Source of the DNA: Rickettsiales bacterium
GTDB lineage: Bacteria > Pseudomonadota > Alphaproteobacteria > Rickettsiales > UBA3002
NCBI GenBank assembly: GCA_947441895.1
Contig: CANEUT010000007.1
Coordinates: 1-20,577 of the forward strand
DNA length: 20,577 bases
Direction of reading: 5' to 3'
Position numbers and translations under genes: made by a program. Below the pieces are notes generated by a model, which was given only the letters and a program-made list of their open reading frames with translations, was not told the origin of the DNA and ran no database searches. Shown here one piece after another: positions 1 to 8,165 of this stretch. Each line of letters begins with the position of its first letter. Position 1 is the first letter of the stretch.

Positions 1-82
1 CAAGTAGTAGCAAGATCGTCTAATCACCACAAGATGTTTGTCGGCGACAGCGGAATCAATTAAATTTTGATTGCCTGCGGTA

Positions 83-883
83 TCATTGCAACAAGCCATA
101 AAGTTGCCAGAAGTCGGTGGCTACGGAAGGGGTGACCACGCACATGAAAAGCGACAGCGCAAGGGCGGGTCCAAACGGAAAGCGATCACCCAATCCAACC
201 GCGCGCCACACCAAGCCGCATACGGTGCCTAAAACGCCGCTGAAAAACAAAAACGGCACAAAATTTTCGGCACATTCAAGCCAAATGCCGGCAACAAATA
301 AAAACTTCACATCGCCCATGCCCAGCGCATCTTTGTGGCGCAAATAAAGAAAGCCATATTTCAATCCAAGCCCAATGGCGGCGCCCGCAAAAGCGGCCAT
401 GGCCACATCGGTGGCGGTATATTGCTGCACATAGCCATGCACAATGCCCAGCAATCCAATGGCAATCTGCACCTCATCAAGAATAATATAATGCTCCAGA
501 TCGGTGACGATAATGGCCACAATCGCCCACCATAAACCTAGAATGGCGAAGGCCTCCAGCGTCACACCGTAATGATAGATAATAGCGACCGCCCCAAACG
601 CGCAGGCAAGTTCCGTCAGCACATAACGTACGGAAATGCGCGCCTTGCAGTGACGGCACTTGCCACCACCCATCAACCACGACAGCACGGGAATCAAATC
701 AAGCACCTTCAGCACGACCCCGCAGCTTGTACAGCGCGAACGGGTGCGGCCAATTTTTTCATCCAACGGCAGCCGATAGGTAATCAGCGTCAGAAAGGAG
801 CCTATCACGGCGCCAAAAACGCCAAAAAACACCAATATTGGCCATGCTGTTGGCAAAAAAGGGGCAAAAACATCCGCATTCAT
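83..883 (-). CDS. Prepilin peptidase, type IV (A24 aspartic protease family)
   Basis: An inner-membrane aspartic protease that cleaves, and in bifunctional members N-methylates, type IV prepilins or type II secretion pseudopilins. The protein opens with a hydrophobic segment followed by GSFLTLITYRLP, the usual N-terminal signature. Two CxxC pairs (about residues 51/54 and 76/79) form the cytoplasmic zinc-binding insert found in bifunctional enzymes. Both catalytic aspartates are visible, one in VTDLEHYIILDE (about residue 128) and one in GMGDVK (about 191). Several hydrophobic segments follow. I chose the ATG at 883 (266 aa). The open frame runs on to 964, but those 27 extra residues lack family character, and translation would start inside the region shared with divergent rpiB. 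No pilin or secretion genes lie in the window, so its substrate is unknown. The family call is secure; the choice between PilD, GspO and Tad-type CpaA is not, although the zinc insert argues against a minimal CpaA. Confidence 0.9.
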   Translation of the reverse strand: MNADVFAPFLPTAWPILVFFGVFGAVIGSFLTLITYRLPLDEKIGRTRSRCTSCGVVLKVLDLIPVLSWLMGGGKCRHCKARISVRYVLTELACAFGAVAIIYHYGVTLEAFAILGLWWAIVAIIVTDLEHYIILDEVQIAIGLLGIVHGYVQQYTATDVAMAAFAGAAIGLGLKYGFLYLRHKDALGMGDVKFLFVAGIWLECAENFVPFLFFSGVLGTVCGLVWRAVGLGDRFPFGPALALSLFMCVVTPSVATDFWQLYGLLQ

Positions 884-1017
884 GAGGAAATCCGGCAATT
901 CATGTTGCGTTATCCACAGGTTCGTGGCAATAAGCCTGCACCATACTACATGTTGTGGTGTCATGCTACCACTAAGGTTGCAGACTTACTTATAAACAAA
1001 CTGCATCGGATAAGTCT

Positions 1018-1449
1018 TTGAACTCGATTGTTGCCATCGCGAATGATCACGCGGGTGTAGCGCTGAAATCAGCCCTGCTGCCCGAGGTAGAGGCGTGCGG
1101 CTTTTCGGTGATTGATCTTGGCACCGCCACCACCGATTCGGTGGATTATCCTGACTATGGTTATTTAGTAGCCGACGCCGTCACCACGGGCCGCGCCCAA
1201 TTCGGCATTGCCATTTGCGGCACCGGCATTGGCATTTCTATCGCCGCCAACCGCAAAGCTGGTGCACGCGCAGCGCTTTGCCATAACGCCTATACCGCGC
1301 GACTAGCGCGTCAGCACAACGATGCGAATATTCTGGCCCTCGGCGCGCGTATCTTAAGCGAAGCGGAAGCAAAGGAATGCGTACGCCAGTTTCTCACCAC
1401 CGATTATGAAGGCGGGCGTCACGACATCCGCGTCAAAAAATTAGCTTAA
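1018..1449 (+). CDS. rpiB: Ribose-5-phosphate isomerase B (RpiB/LacAB family)
   Basis: Interconverts ribose 5-phosphate and ribulose 5-phosphate in the cytosolic pentose phosphate pathway, which also supplies ribulose 5-phosphate to the riboflavin genes downstream. Family motifs are intact: ANDHAG near the N terminus, VDYPDYG, ICGTGIGISIAANR with catalytic Cys67, and the RQHNDANIL region with His100. These correspond to Cys66 and His99 of the E. coli enzyme. At 143 aa the length is normal. The start is TTG, preceded by a purine-rich GGATAAG; no in-frame ATG fits the family N terminus. A TATAAA at 991-996 could be a -10 element for this gene, though I see no convincing -35. It is the first gene of the plus-strand train, 29 nt before glyA, and diverges from the prepilin peptidase gene. 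Confidence 0.93.
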   Translation: MNSIVAIANDHAGVALKSALLPEVEACGFSVIDLGTATTDSVDYPDYGYLVADAVTTGRAQFGIAICGTGIGISIAANRKAGARAALCHNAYTARLARQHNDANILALGARILSEAEAKECVRQFLTTDYEGGRHDIRVKKLA

Positions 1450-1478
1450 ACTTCTAACCACTCACTAGGAACTACACC

Positions 1479-2837
1479 ATGACCAACGCTGCACGTAAAC
1501 TCGAGGACACCATGACCAGCACCACTGCTTACTTCACCGAACCGCTTTCCAGCCGCGATGCTGAAATTTTTTCTGCGCTGGGTAAAGAGCTTGGTCGCCA
1601 GCAACATCAGGTGGAACTGATTGCGTCGGAGAACATCGTAAGCCGTGCGGTGATGGAAGCGCAAGGTTCCGTGCTCACCAACAAATACGCCGAAGGTTAC
1701 CCGGGCAAGCGCTATTATGGCGGCTGCGAATTCGCCGACATCGTGGAGCAACTCGCCATCGACCGCGCGAAAAAACTCTTCAACACGAATTATGCTAACG
1801 TGCAGCCAAACAGCGGCAGCCAAGCCAACCAAGGCGTGTTTGGCGCCCTCATTAAACCGGGCGACACGATCATGGGGCAGAGCCTCGCTTCCGGCGGCCA
1901 CCTTACCCACGGCGCGTCGGTCAACCAATCGGGCAAAATCTATAACGCTATTCAATATGGTGTGCGCGAAGACAATCACCTGCTTGATTATGATGCAATT
2001 GAAGCATTGGCAATGGAGCATAAGCCCAAAATTATTATCGCCGGTTTCAGCGCCTATTCACGCGTCGTTGACTGGGCACGCTTCCGCCAAATCGCCGATA
2101 AAGTGGGCGCCTATTTCATGGTGGATATGGCGCATATTTCAGGCCTTGTTGCCGGTGGTTCCTACCCATCGCCCCTGCCACACGCGCACATCGTCACCAC
2201 CACCACGCACAAAACCCTGCGTGGTCCACGCGGCGGCATGATTCTTTCCAACTGCCCGGAACTGGTGGTGGGCATTACCCCACAAGGCAAAGACCAGACG
2301 CTGGAAATGGCACTCAATAGCAGCATTTTCCCAGGCATTCAAGGTGGCCCGCTCATGCATGTCATCGCCGGTAAAGCCGTGGCGTATGGCGAAGCGTTGC
2401 AGCCATCGTTCAAAGCATATGCGCAGGCGATTGTTGATAATGCCCGGGCATTGGCGAAAGTATTGAAGGATCGTGGCCTGAATATTGTTTCCGGCGGCAC
2501 CGATAACCACCTCGTGCTGGTGGATCTGCGCCCCAAAAACCTCACCGGCAAAGCGGCAGAAGCATCGCTGGAACGCGCGGGCCTCACCTGCAACAAAAAC
2601 GCCATTCCGTTTGACCCGGCATCGCCGTTTGTTACCTCCGGCGTGCGTCTTGGAACGCCTGCTGGCACCACCCGTGGCTTCGGCATCAAAGAGTTCGAAG
2701 AAATCGGTCAGCTGATTGGCGACGTGCTCGATGGTCTTTCGAAAAATCCGGAAGATGTCACCGCCAACGCCGCCGTGGAAGCCGCCACTAAACTGAAGGT
2801 GCGCGCCCTCACCGACCGTTTCCCAATTTATAACTAA
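1479..2837 (+). CDS. glyA: Serine hydroxymethyltransferase
   Basis: A PLP enzyme that converts serine and tetrahydrofolate to glycine and 5,10-methylene-THF, the main one-carbon source for purine, thymidylate and methionine synthesis. The ELIASEN N-terminal motif, KYAEGYPGKRYYGG, the cofactor aspartate and histidine in MVDMAHISGL (Asp216, His219) and the PLP-binding Lys245 in TTTTHKTLRGPRGG are all present. So is the C-terminal TSGVRLGTPAGTTRG. The 452 residues slightly exceed the usual 420-435 because of an N-terminal extension. Two ATGs are plausible: 1479 behind AGGAAC, and 1512 (residue 12) behind GAGGACACC. The second gives a more typical length, so the true start is uncertain. It sits between rpiB and nrdR, 9 nt before the latter, a common alphaproteobacterial order. 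Confidence 0.96.
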   Translation: MTNAARKLEDTMTSTTAYFTEPLSSRDAEIFSALGKELGRQQHQVELIASENIVSRAVMEAQGSVLTNKYAEGYPGKRYYGGCEFADIVEQLAIDRAKKLFNTNYANVQPNSGSQANQGVFGALIKPGDTIMGQSLASGGHLTHGASVNQSGKIYNAIQYGVREDNHLLDYDAIEALAMEHKPKIIIAGFSAYSRVVDWARFRQIADKVGAYFMVDMAHISGLVAGGSYPSPLPHAHIVTTTTHKTLRGPRGGMILSNCPELVVGITPQGKDQTLEMALNSSIFPGIQGGPLMHVIAGKAVAYGEALQPSFKAYAQAIVDNARALAKVLKDRGLNIVSGGTDNHLVLVDLRPKNLTGKAAEASLERAGLTCNKNAIPFDPASPFVTSGVRLGTPAGTTRGFGIKEFEEIGQLIGDVLDGLSKNPEDVTANAAVEAATKLKVRALTDRFPIYN

Positions 2838-2846
2838 GGAGCCGCA

Positions 2847-3290
2847 GTGCGCTGTCCGTTTTGCAATCATGAAGATACGCAGGTGAAGGATTCGCGGCCA
2901 TCGGAAGATGGCTCGTCGATCCGTCGCCGGCGTTTCTGCCCTGCCTGCAATTCGCGCTTCACCACGTTTGAACGTGTGCAACTGCGCGAGCTGACGGTGG
3001 TGAAAACAAGCGGCGAGCGCAAGCTGTTCGACCGCGATAAAATTGCGCGCTCCATGTCCATCGCTTTGCGCAAACGTCCAGTGGATGCGGAAGTAGTGGA
3101 AATGGCCATCAACCGCATTGTGCAGAAACTGGAAAGCGAAGGCGAAAGCGACATCGTCACCAGCCGCATTGGCGCGCTGGTCATGGAAGAGCTGAAAAAA
3201 CTCGATGCCGTGGCCTACATTCGCTACGCCTCGGTCTATCGTGATTTCGGCGAAGCAAAAGACTTCGAGAGCTTCGTTGAGAAGCTTTAG
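2847..3290 (+). CDS. nrdR: Transcriptional repressor NrdR
   Basis: A zinc-finger and ATP-cone repressor of ribonucleotide reductase operons; it senses the dATP/ATP balance and binds NrdR boxes. The N-terminal zinc ribbon is clear, with Cys3 and Cys6 in MRCPFC and Cys31 and Cys34 in FCPACN. A basic DNA-binding stretch RRRRF precedes the second pair. Residues from about 46 onward form the ATP-cone domain, starting ELTVVKTSGERKLFDRDKI and ending in YIRYASVYRDF. The length of 147 aa is normal. The start is GTG, with a strong AAGGAG at 2836-2841, five nt upstream and overlapping the end of glyA. It is translationally close to glyA and probably cotranscribed. No NrdR box or nrd gene was noticed in the window. 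Confidence 0.96.
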   Translation: MRCPFCNHEDTQVKDSRPSEDGSSIRRRRFCPACNSRFTTFERVQLRELTVVKTSGERKLFDRDKIARSMSIALRKRPVDAEVVEMAINRIVQKLESEGESDIVTSRIGALVMEELKKLDAVAYIRYASVYRDFGEAKDFESFVEKL

Positions 3291-3311
3291 TTGTTGCCGC
3301 TGCGCGGCGAT

Positions 3312-3359
3312 GGGGGCGCGCCCCCAAACCCCCTCGTTCGCTGCGCTCCGGCTCGCGCC
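3312..3359 (+). repeat. G/C-rich hairpin repeat, copy 1 (nrdR-ribD gap)
   Basis: The 113-nt gap between nrdR and ribD holds a hairpin, GGGGG-CGCG-CCCCC (3312-3325), followed by AAACCCCCTCG and then TTCGCTGCGCTCCGGCTCG. A near-identical block lies in the opposite orientation at 11888-11940. Two 16-nt blocks are identical in both copies: CCCCCAAACCCCCTCG and CGCTCCGGCTCGCGCC. Two copies in unrelated gaps show a dispersed repeat rather than a gene-specific signal. It has no U-tract, so it is not a textbook terminator, though it could attenuate transcription into ribD. Confidence 0.8.
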
Positions 3360-3403
3360 ATAAAGCGCTACGCATGACGACGTTGAGCAATAGTTGAGTG
3401 ATT

Positions 3404-4504
3404 ATGGTCGATGATATTCAGTTTTTAAACCACGCCATTCGCCTTGGGGCGCGTGGGCTTGGGCGCACATGGCCAAACCCATCGGTCGGCTGCGTCATTG
3501 TTAAAAACAATGAAATTCTCGCCACGGCCACCACGGCAGAATCAGGCCGTCCGCATGCGGAAGCCATCGCGCTTGAAATGGCGGGCGCTGCCGCGCGCGG
3601 TGCCACGGCCTATGTGTCGTTGGAGCCCTGCGCCCATCACGGCCACACCCCACCCTGTGCGCAAGGCTTGATTGATGCTGGCATCGCCCGCGTGGTGTAT
3701 GCGTGCGACGACCCCGATGCGCGCGTTAACGGCCAAGGCGCTGCCATGCTGCAAAAAGCGGGCATCGCAACCGAAAAAAAACTTACGGCCGATGCGGCAC
3801 TCAGCCATCGCGGATTCATCCGCCGGGTGCAGCAGGGGCTGCCTTATGTAGCCGCCAAACTGGCCACTTCGCTGGATGGTCACATGGCCGACCGCAACGG
3901 CAAAAGCCAGTGGATTACCGGCGAGAAAGCCCGTCAACATGGCCACGAATTGCGCAGCCAGTTCGATGCCATCATCACCGGCATTGGCACCGTGCTGGCC
4001 GATGACCCGCAGCTGACGGTGCGCGCACCGCTGCCAAGCCACGAACGGTTGGTGCGCGTGGTGTGCGACCGCGCACTTCGCCTGCCGCTGCACAGCCAAC
4101 TGGCGCAAACGGCGGAGCGCCAAGCCACCTGGGTGGTCACCACGCCCGAGGGGGTGGAAGGCGCCGCCAGCCACGCCACAGACTTGCGCGAGGCAGGGGT
4201 AAAGTTTTTGGTAATTGAAAGTGATGCGCTTTCGCCCATCGCCATTTTAAAGGCGCTGGCCGCCGAGGGCATCACCCGCGCCTTGCTGGAAGCGGGCCCG
4301 GGCCTCACCACCGCCTTTCTGGCCGCCAAGGCCATTGAAACGCTTTATTGGTATCGGGCGCCCATGCTGCTTGGAAGTACTGGCGCAGCGGCCATTACTG
4401 CACTAGATACTTCGCTTGAAACCGCCGCACGCGCCACACCAACACACACCGTGTTGTTAGGCGACGACGTGTGCAACATCTACGAACTAGGATCTGAAGC
4501 ATAA
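3404..4504 (+). CDS. ribD: Bifunctional riboflavin biosynthesis protein RibD (deaminase/reductase)
   Basis: Catalyses the second and third steps of riboflavin synthesis: deamination of the GTP cyclohydrolase II product and NADPH-dependent reduction of its ribosyl side chain. The N-terminal cytidine-deaminase-like domain (residues about 1-140) carries the zinc motif HAEAIAL (His51, Glu53) and PCAHHGHTPPCAQGLIDAG (Cys76, Cys85). The C-terminal reductase domain starts near PYVAAKLATSLDG and includes SQWITGEKAR, GIGTVLADDPQLTVR and the late LLEAGPGLTTAF. At 366 aa the length is normal. I chose the ATG at 3404 with a GAG seven nt upstream; a GTG two codons earlier (3398) is possible. It opens the rib cluster: ribE begins one nt after its stop. 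No FMN-riboswitch-like sequence precedes it. Confidence 0.95.
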   Translation: MVDDIQFLNHAIRLGARGLGRTWPNPSVGCVIVKNNEILATATTAESGRPHAEAIALEMAGAAARGATAYVSLEPCAHHGHTPPCAQGLIDAGIARVVYACDDPDARVNGQGAAMLQKAGIATEKKLTADAALSHRGFIRRVQQGLPYVAAKLATSLDGHMADRNGKSQWITGEKARQHGHELRSQFDAIITGIGTVLADDPQLTVRAPLPSHERLVRVVCDRALRLPLHSQLAQTAERQATWVVTTPEGVEGAASHATDLREAGVKFLVIESDALSPIAILKALAAEGITRALLEAGPGLTTAFLAAKAIETLYWYRAPMLLGSTGAAAITALDTSLETAARATPTHTVLLGDDVCNIYELGSEA

Positions 4505-4505
4505 T

Positions 4506-5156
4506 ATGTTCACCGGACTTATCAAAACACAGGGCATTATTCGCCGCATCGATCAGCGCGGCGACCGCATCATCACCATTGCCATGAACGAACCGTTTCC
4601 CGTGGAAGTGGGCGATTCCATTGCCTGTCATGGCATTTGCCTCACCGCCATTAAAGTAACCGATATTGATTTCAAAGTATCGCTTTCGCAAGAAACACTC
4701 TCCTGCTCCACCGCCGATGATTGGCAGACCGGAACCGTGCTGAACCTTGAGCCCGCCCTGCGCGTGGGCGATAAACTGGGCGGGCATTTTGTCTCGGGCC
4801 ATGTCGATGGGGTGGGCAAAGTGCGCCGCACTGAGAAAATTGGCGACTCCACCCTGTGGGAATTTGAAGTGCCGCCCGCACTGGCGAAATTCATTGCCCC
4901 CAAAGGCTCCATCACGATTGATGGCGTGTCACTCACCGTCAACGAATCGCATGGCAGCGGCGCCATGCACGCCGGCAATGCCTCTGTCACCGCCGTGCCC
5001 ATTGATCAGCTGGTGCACCCGCGTTTCACCGTCAATATTATTCCGCACACCGCCAAAGTCACCAGCTTCGGCACGCTGCAAGTGGGCGATGCGGTGAATC
5101 TGGAAATTGATATGCTGGCGCGTTACGTAGCACGGCTGAAGGAATATTCGGCGTGA
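4506..5156 (+). CDS. ribE: Riboflavin synthase, alpha subunit
   Basis: Dismutates two 6,7-dimethyl-8-ribityllumazine molecules to riboflavin and the ribitylaminouracil precursor, the last step of the pathway. The protein is an internal duplication of two lumazine-binding barrels. The first opens with the diagnostic MFTGLI and contains GDSIACHGICLTAI; the second begins after GHFVSGHVDG (about residues 93-102) and contains GSITIDGVSLTVN. The C terminus has IIPHTAKVT and VNLEIDMLARYV, as expected. At 216 aa it is normal; some residues around 152-160 look like a small insertion. It starts one nt after the ribD stop and its TGA stop overlaps the next start. Some nomenclatures call this gene ribC or ribE. 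Confidence 0.95.
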   Translation: MFTGLIKTQGIIRRIDQRGDRIITIAMNEPFPVEVGDSIACHGICLTAIKVTDIDFKVSLSQETLSCSTADDWQTGTVLNLEPALRVGDKLGGHFVSGHVDGVGKVRRTEKIGDSTLWEFEVPPALAKFIAPKGSITIDGVSLTVNESHGSGAMHAGNASVTAVPIDQLVHPRFTVNIIPHTAKVTSFGTLQVGDAVNLEIDMLARYVARLKEYSA

Positions 5157-6253
5157 TGAAACTTTCCCCCATCGAAGATATTATTGCCGACGCCAAGCTC
5201 GGCAACATGGTCATTCTGGTCGATGACGAGAACCGCGAGAACGAGGGTGACCTGGTGATTCCGGCCGAATTCGCCGATGCCAACGCCGTGAACTTCATGG
5301 CCAAACACGGCCGCGGACTTATTTGCCTGGCACTGGAAAAAGCGCAGGTGGAACGGCTCGGCCTTCCGCCCATGGCCCGCCACAACGCCTCGCGTCACTC
5401 CACCGCCTTCACCGTTTCCATCGAAGCGCGCGAGGGCATCACCACCGGCATTTCGGCGGCCGATCGGGCACGCACCATTGCGGTGGCCATGAACCCGCAC
5501 GTCACCGACACCGAAATCGTCAGCCCCGGCCATATTTTCCCGCTGGAAGCACGCGAGGGCGGCGTGCTGGTACGCGCCGGCCACACCGAAGCCGCGGTTG
5601 ATATTTCACGGCTGGCGGGGCTGAACCCATCCGGCGTTATCTGCGAAATTATGAACGATGACGGCACTATGGCGCGCCTGCCCGACTTACTAAAATTCGC
5701 CGCGCTGCATGGGCTTAAAATTGGCACCATTGCCGACCTCATCCACTATCGTCGTCGCGCGGAAAAACTGGTGACGCGGGTAGTGGAAAGCACCATCACC
5801 ACCCATTTCGCCGGTGATTTTCAATGCATCGTCTATGCCCAAAATCCCGGTTATGCCGAGCATATTGCACTGGTAAAAAATAAAATTCCGGCGCAAGGCC
5901 CTGCCTTGGTGCGCATGCACGCGCTGGATGTGCTGCATGATGCGCTGGGCGATGCAAGCCATGGCAAAGGCGGCATTTTGCAGCAATCCATGCGCATGAT
6001 CGATAGGGCGGGTGCGGGCGTTTTGGTGCTGCTGCGCGAGCCGCGCGCCAAAGCCGTTTCTGAAAGTTTGCGCATGCAGCTGGGCGAAACCGCCGCCACA
6101 CCGGTGCTGCGTGATTATGGCATCGGCGCGCAAATCCTGCTCGATTTGGGCGTGCGCCGCATGACGCTTCTCACCAATTCACCGAAAATGATTGTCGGAC
6201 TCGAAGGCTATGGGCTAGAGATCAGCGGCCATCTTCCTATCGAGGCCCCATGA
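5156..6253 (+). CDS. ribB: 3,4-dihydroxy-2-butanone-4-phosphate synthase with degenerate GTP cyclohydrolase II-like domain (RibBA/RibBX type)
   Basis: Residues about 1-200 are a complete DHBP synthase (RibB), which makes the four-carbon unit of riboflavin from ribulose 5-phosphate. DDENRENEGDL, GRGLICLAL, TGISAADRARTI, REGGVLVRAGHTEAAVD and ICEIMNDDGTMAR are all present. The rest (about 204-366) aligns with GTP cyclohydrolase II (RibA), keeping the DYGIGAQIL.DLGV and LLTNSPK core. However, the zinc-site segment HSECxxGDxxxSxRCDCG of active enzymes reads HALDVLHDALGDASHGKG here. All three zinc cysteines are replaced (by Asp, His and Lys), and the EGRxxGL loop is REPRAKAV. I infer that the RibA half is inactive, as described for RibBX proteins of other proteobacteria. 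The ATG at 5156 overlaps the ribE stop; a GTG at 5153 is an alternative with better spacing from AAGGA. It overlaps ribH by 4 nt. Confidence 0.93.
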   Translation: MKLSPIEDIIADAKLGNMVILVDDENRENEGDLVIPAEFADANAVNFMAKHGRGLICLALEKAQVERLGLPPMARHNASRHSTAFTVSIEAREGITTGISAADRARTIAVAMNPHVTDTEIVSPGHIFPLEAREGGVLVRAGHTEAAVDISRLAGLNPSGVICEIMNDDGTMARLPDLLKFAALHGLKIGTIADLIHYRRRAEKLVTRVVESTITTHFAGDFQCIVYAQNPGYAEHIALVKNKIPAQGPALVRMHALDVLHDALGDASHGKGGILQQSMRMIDRAGAGVLVLLREPRAKAVSESLRMQLGETAATPVLRDYGIGAQILLDLGVRRMTLLTNSPKMIVGLEGYGLEISGHLPIEAP

Positions 6254-6684
6254 AACCGATTTTAATTGTTCACTCACCTTATTATACCCACATCGACGCC
6301 ATGCTGGTGGCGGGTGCGCGCGCTGCGGTTCAGGCCGCGGGCTTCACCGCCGAGCTGATGGCGGTTCCCGGTGCGCTCGAAATTCCAACCGCCATTGCCA
6401 TGGCCATCGCCAGCAAAAAATATGCAGGCTTCGTGGCCACCGGCTGCGTGCTGCGCGGCGAGACTTCGCATTACGACATTGTCAGCAATGAATCGGCCCG
6501 CGGCTTGCAGCAATTGGGCGTGGAAAAACTGGCGGCCATTGGTAATGCCATTCTCACCTGCGAAACCGAGGAACAAGCCATTTTGCGCGCCGACCCAAAC
6601 CAAGGAAACAAAGGTGGCGAAGCCGCCAACGCCTGCATCCGTTTGCTGCAGATTCGTGATCAATTGAAATTGGAATTAATATGA
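6250..6684 (+). CDS. ribH: 6,7-dimethyl-8-ribityllumazine synthase
   Basis: Condenses the DHBP synthase product with the ribitylaminopyrimidinedione to give lumazine, the substrate of the neighbouring riboflavin synthase; the enzyme assembles into pentamers or 60-subunit shells. Signature segments are AVPGALEIPTAIA, GCVLRGETSHYDIVSNESARGL with the catalytic His74, GNAILTCETEEQAILRA, and NKGGEAANACIRL. The N-terminal substrate loop is SPYYTHID rather than the more common RFY form, a modest variation. At 144 aa the length is normal. It overlaps the upstream gene by ATGA (4 nt) and nusB by another ATGA, indicating coupled translation. Confidence 0.95.
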   Translation: MKPILIVHSPYYTHIDAMLVAGARAAVQAAGFTAELMAVPGALEIPTAIAMAIASKKYAGFVATGCVLRGETSHYDIVSNESARGLQQLGVEKLAAIGNAILTCETEEQAILRADPNQGNKGGEAANACIRLLQIRDQLKLELI

Positions 6685-7205
6685 CCGCCACCGCCCCCAA
6701 ACAGGCCGCAAAAACACCCACCGGCTCGCGCAAATCGCTGCTGCGCAAACGCGCGGCGCGGCTCGCCGCGGCGCAAGCCCTCTATTCTGATAACGTGACC
6801 GATAAAACCACCCAACCATCGGTGCTGGCGGCACAAATCATGGCGTCATGGGCCGACAGCAAACTGAACGATACCGATGATTTGCCGCACGCCAACCAGC
6901 CCGAAACCCCGCTGCTCACCAAGCTGATTGAAACCGCGCAAGCGCATAGCGAAGCGATTGAAGCGGCGATTGATACCACCATTCTGCCGGGCTGGAAGAA
7001 GTCGCGCATGAGCGAGCCATTGCTGGCTATTTTGCGCAGCTGCGCGGCGGAAGCGCTTGCTTACCCAACCCGTGCGCGGGCCATGCTGGTCGATGAATAT
7101 ACCGAGGTGGCGGCGCAATTGGTGACCGACGACGAGCTGCATTATGCGCATAAAGCATTCAACCTGCTGCTCGATCATTTGCGCCAAACGCCTGCAAAAA
7201 AATAA
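6681..7205 (+). CDS. nusB: Transcription antitermination protein NusB
   Basis: With NusE (S10), NusB binds boxA of nascent rRNA and prevents premature termination of rRNA operons. The all-helical NusB fold is recognised from RKRAARLAAAQALYS near residue 22, the central SRMSEPLLAILRSCAAEAL, and the C-terminal VDEYTEVAAQLV followed by HKAFNLLLDHL. A basic, low-complexity leader of about 20 residues precedes the domain, and the segment at about 58-80 is longer than in E. coli NusB, as is common in alphaproteobacteria; total length is 174 aa. The position after ribH matches the conserved ribH-nusB pair. Its ATG overlaps the ribH stop as ATGA, and its TAA overlaps the thiL ATG by one base. Confidence 0.92.
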   Translation: MTATAPKQAAKTPTGSRKSLLRKRAARLAAAQALYSDNVTDKTTQPSVLAAQIMASWADSKLNDTDDLPHANQPETPLLTKLIETAQAHSEAIEAAIDTTILPGWKKSRMSEPLLAILRSCAAEALAYPTRARAMLVDEYTEVAAQLVTDDELHYAHKAFNLLLDHLRQTPAKK

Positions 7206-8161
7206 TGGCCGAGCGCGACCGCATCGCCCGTTTTTTTGCACCACTTACCACGGGTGAATCTGGAAGCTTTAACCTGACCGATGACGCCGCCATTCTCGAT
7301 ATTCCAACCGGTCACCAGCTGGTCATCACCACCGATAGTGTTATTGCAGGCATTCATGTACTGGCTGATGCCACGGCGCAGCAATTCGCGCAAAAACTGG
7401 TGCGGCGCAACTTGTCAGACCTTGCCGCCATGGGCGCCAAACCCTGGCGTTACAGCCTGAACATTCACACGCCACATCATGTGGGCGATGATTGGTTCGC
7501 GGCCTTTGCTGCAACGCTGGCGGCAGAACAATACGCGTTTGATATGGTGCTGATCGGCGGTGATTCCACGTCCGGCGGCCATGCCATTCACACCACCCTC
7601 ACCTGTTTTGGGTTGGTGAAAACGGGTGCAGCATTACGCCGCAATGGCGCGAGCGTAGGCGATGATTTGTATGTCAGCGGCACGATTGGCGACGCCGCAT
7701 TAGCGCTGCAATTGCTGCAGCAAAACGGGTCGGCACCGCAGCATTTTTTCAACCGCTATCACCAGCCAGAACCACGACTGCATTTGGGTGCAGCACTGCA
7801 CGGCTTGGCCACCGCCGCCATTGATATTTCTGATGGGCTGGTGGCCGATATTGCGGCTGTTTGTGCGGCAAGCGGTGTGGGGGCCACGCTTGAAACATCG
7901 CGCATTCCGCTGTCACCCATGCTGCAGCAATTGGTAACGAATGACGCACCGATTTGGGATTTGATTTTAGCGGGTGGTGATGATTACGAGCTGGCGTTTA
8001 CCGCCCCCGCAAGCAGCCGCGCAGCACTGCAAAAACTATCAACAGAACTTGGGTTGGCGCTAACCTGCATTGGCCACATTACCAAAGAAAAAGACGTGCG
8101 CGTGGTTGATGAAAACGGCGCCATTATCCCCATCCCTCATGCAGGATGGGAGCATGAATAA
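7205..8161 (+). CDS. thiL: Thiamine-monophosphate kinase
   Basis: Phosphorylates thiamine monophosphate to thiamine diphosphate with ATP, the last step of cofactor synthesis. It belongs to the AIR synthase/PurM-like superfamily. Visible motifs in order are LTDDAAIL, VITTDSVIAGIHV, RRNLSDLAAMGAKP, IGGDSTSG, DISDGLVADIAAV and ILAGGDDYELAFTAP, together covering the Mg-ATP and substrate sites. The 318 aa length is typical. The start overlaps the nusB stop by one base (TAATG). It is the last gene of the plus-strand train and converges on bamE across a 125-nt structured junction. The nusB-thiL order is widely conserved in proteobacteria. Confidence 0.95.
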   Translation: MAERDRIARFFAPLTTGESGSFNLTDDAAILDIPTGHQLVITTDSVIAGIHVLADATAQQFAQKLVRRNLSDLAAMGAKPWRYSLNIHTPHHVGDDWFAAFAATLAAEQYAFDMVLIGGDSTSGGHAIHTTLTCFGLVKTGAALRRNGASVGDDLYVSGTIGDAALALQLLQQNGSAPQHFFNRYHQPEPRLHLGAALHGLATAAIDISDGLVADIAAVCAASGVGATLETSRIPLSPMLQQLVTNDAPIWDLILAGGDDYELAFTAPASSRAALQKLSTELGLALTCIGHITKEKDVRVVDENGAIIPIPHAGWEHE

Positions 8162-8165
8162 AACG

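Noticed and set aside
54..72. AATCAA/TTGATT dyad past the 3' end of the prepilin peptidase gene as a terminator
   Set aside because: Only a 6-bp A/T-rich stem without a U-tract; too weak to call.
884..964. N-terminal extension of the prepilin peptidase up to 964
   Set aside because: The 27 added residues contain no family motif and the ATG at 883 places the first hydrophobic segment where it belongs.
2139..2981. Long minus-strand frame of 280 aa opposite glyA and nrdR
   Set aside because: An antisense shadow of a well-conserved gene; its open length follows from codon bias in GC-rich coding DNA.
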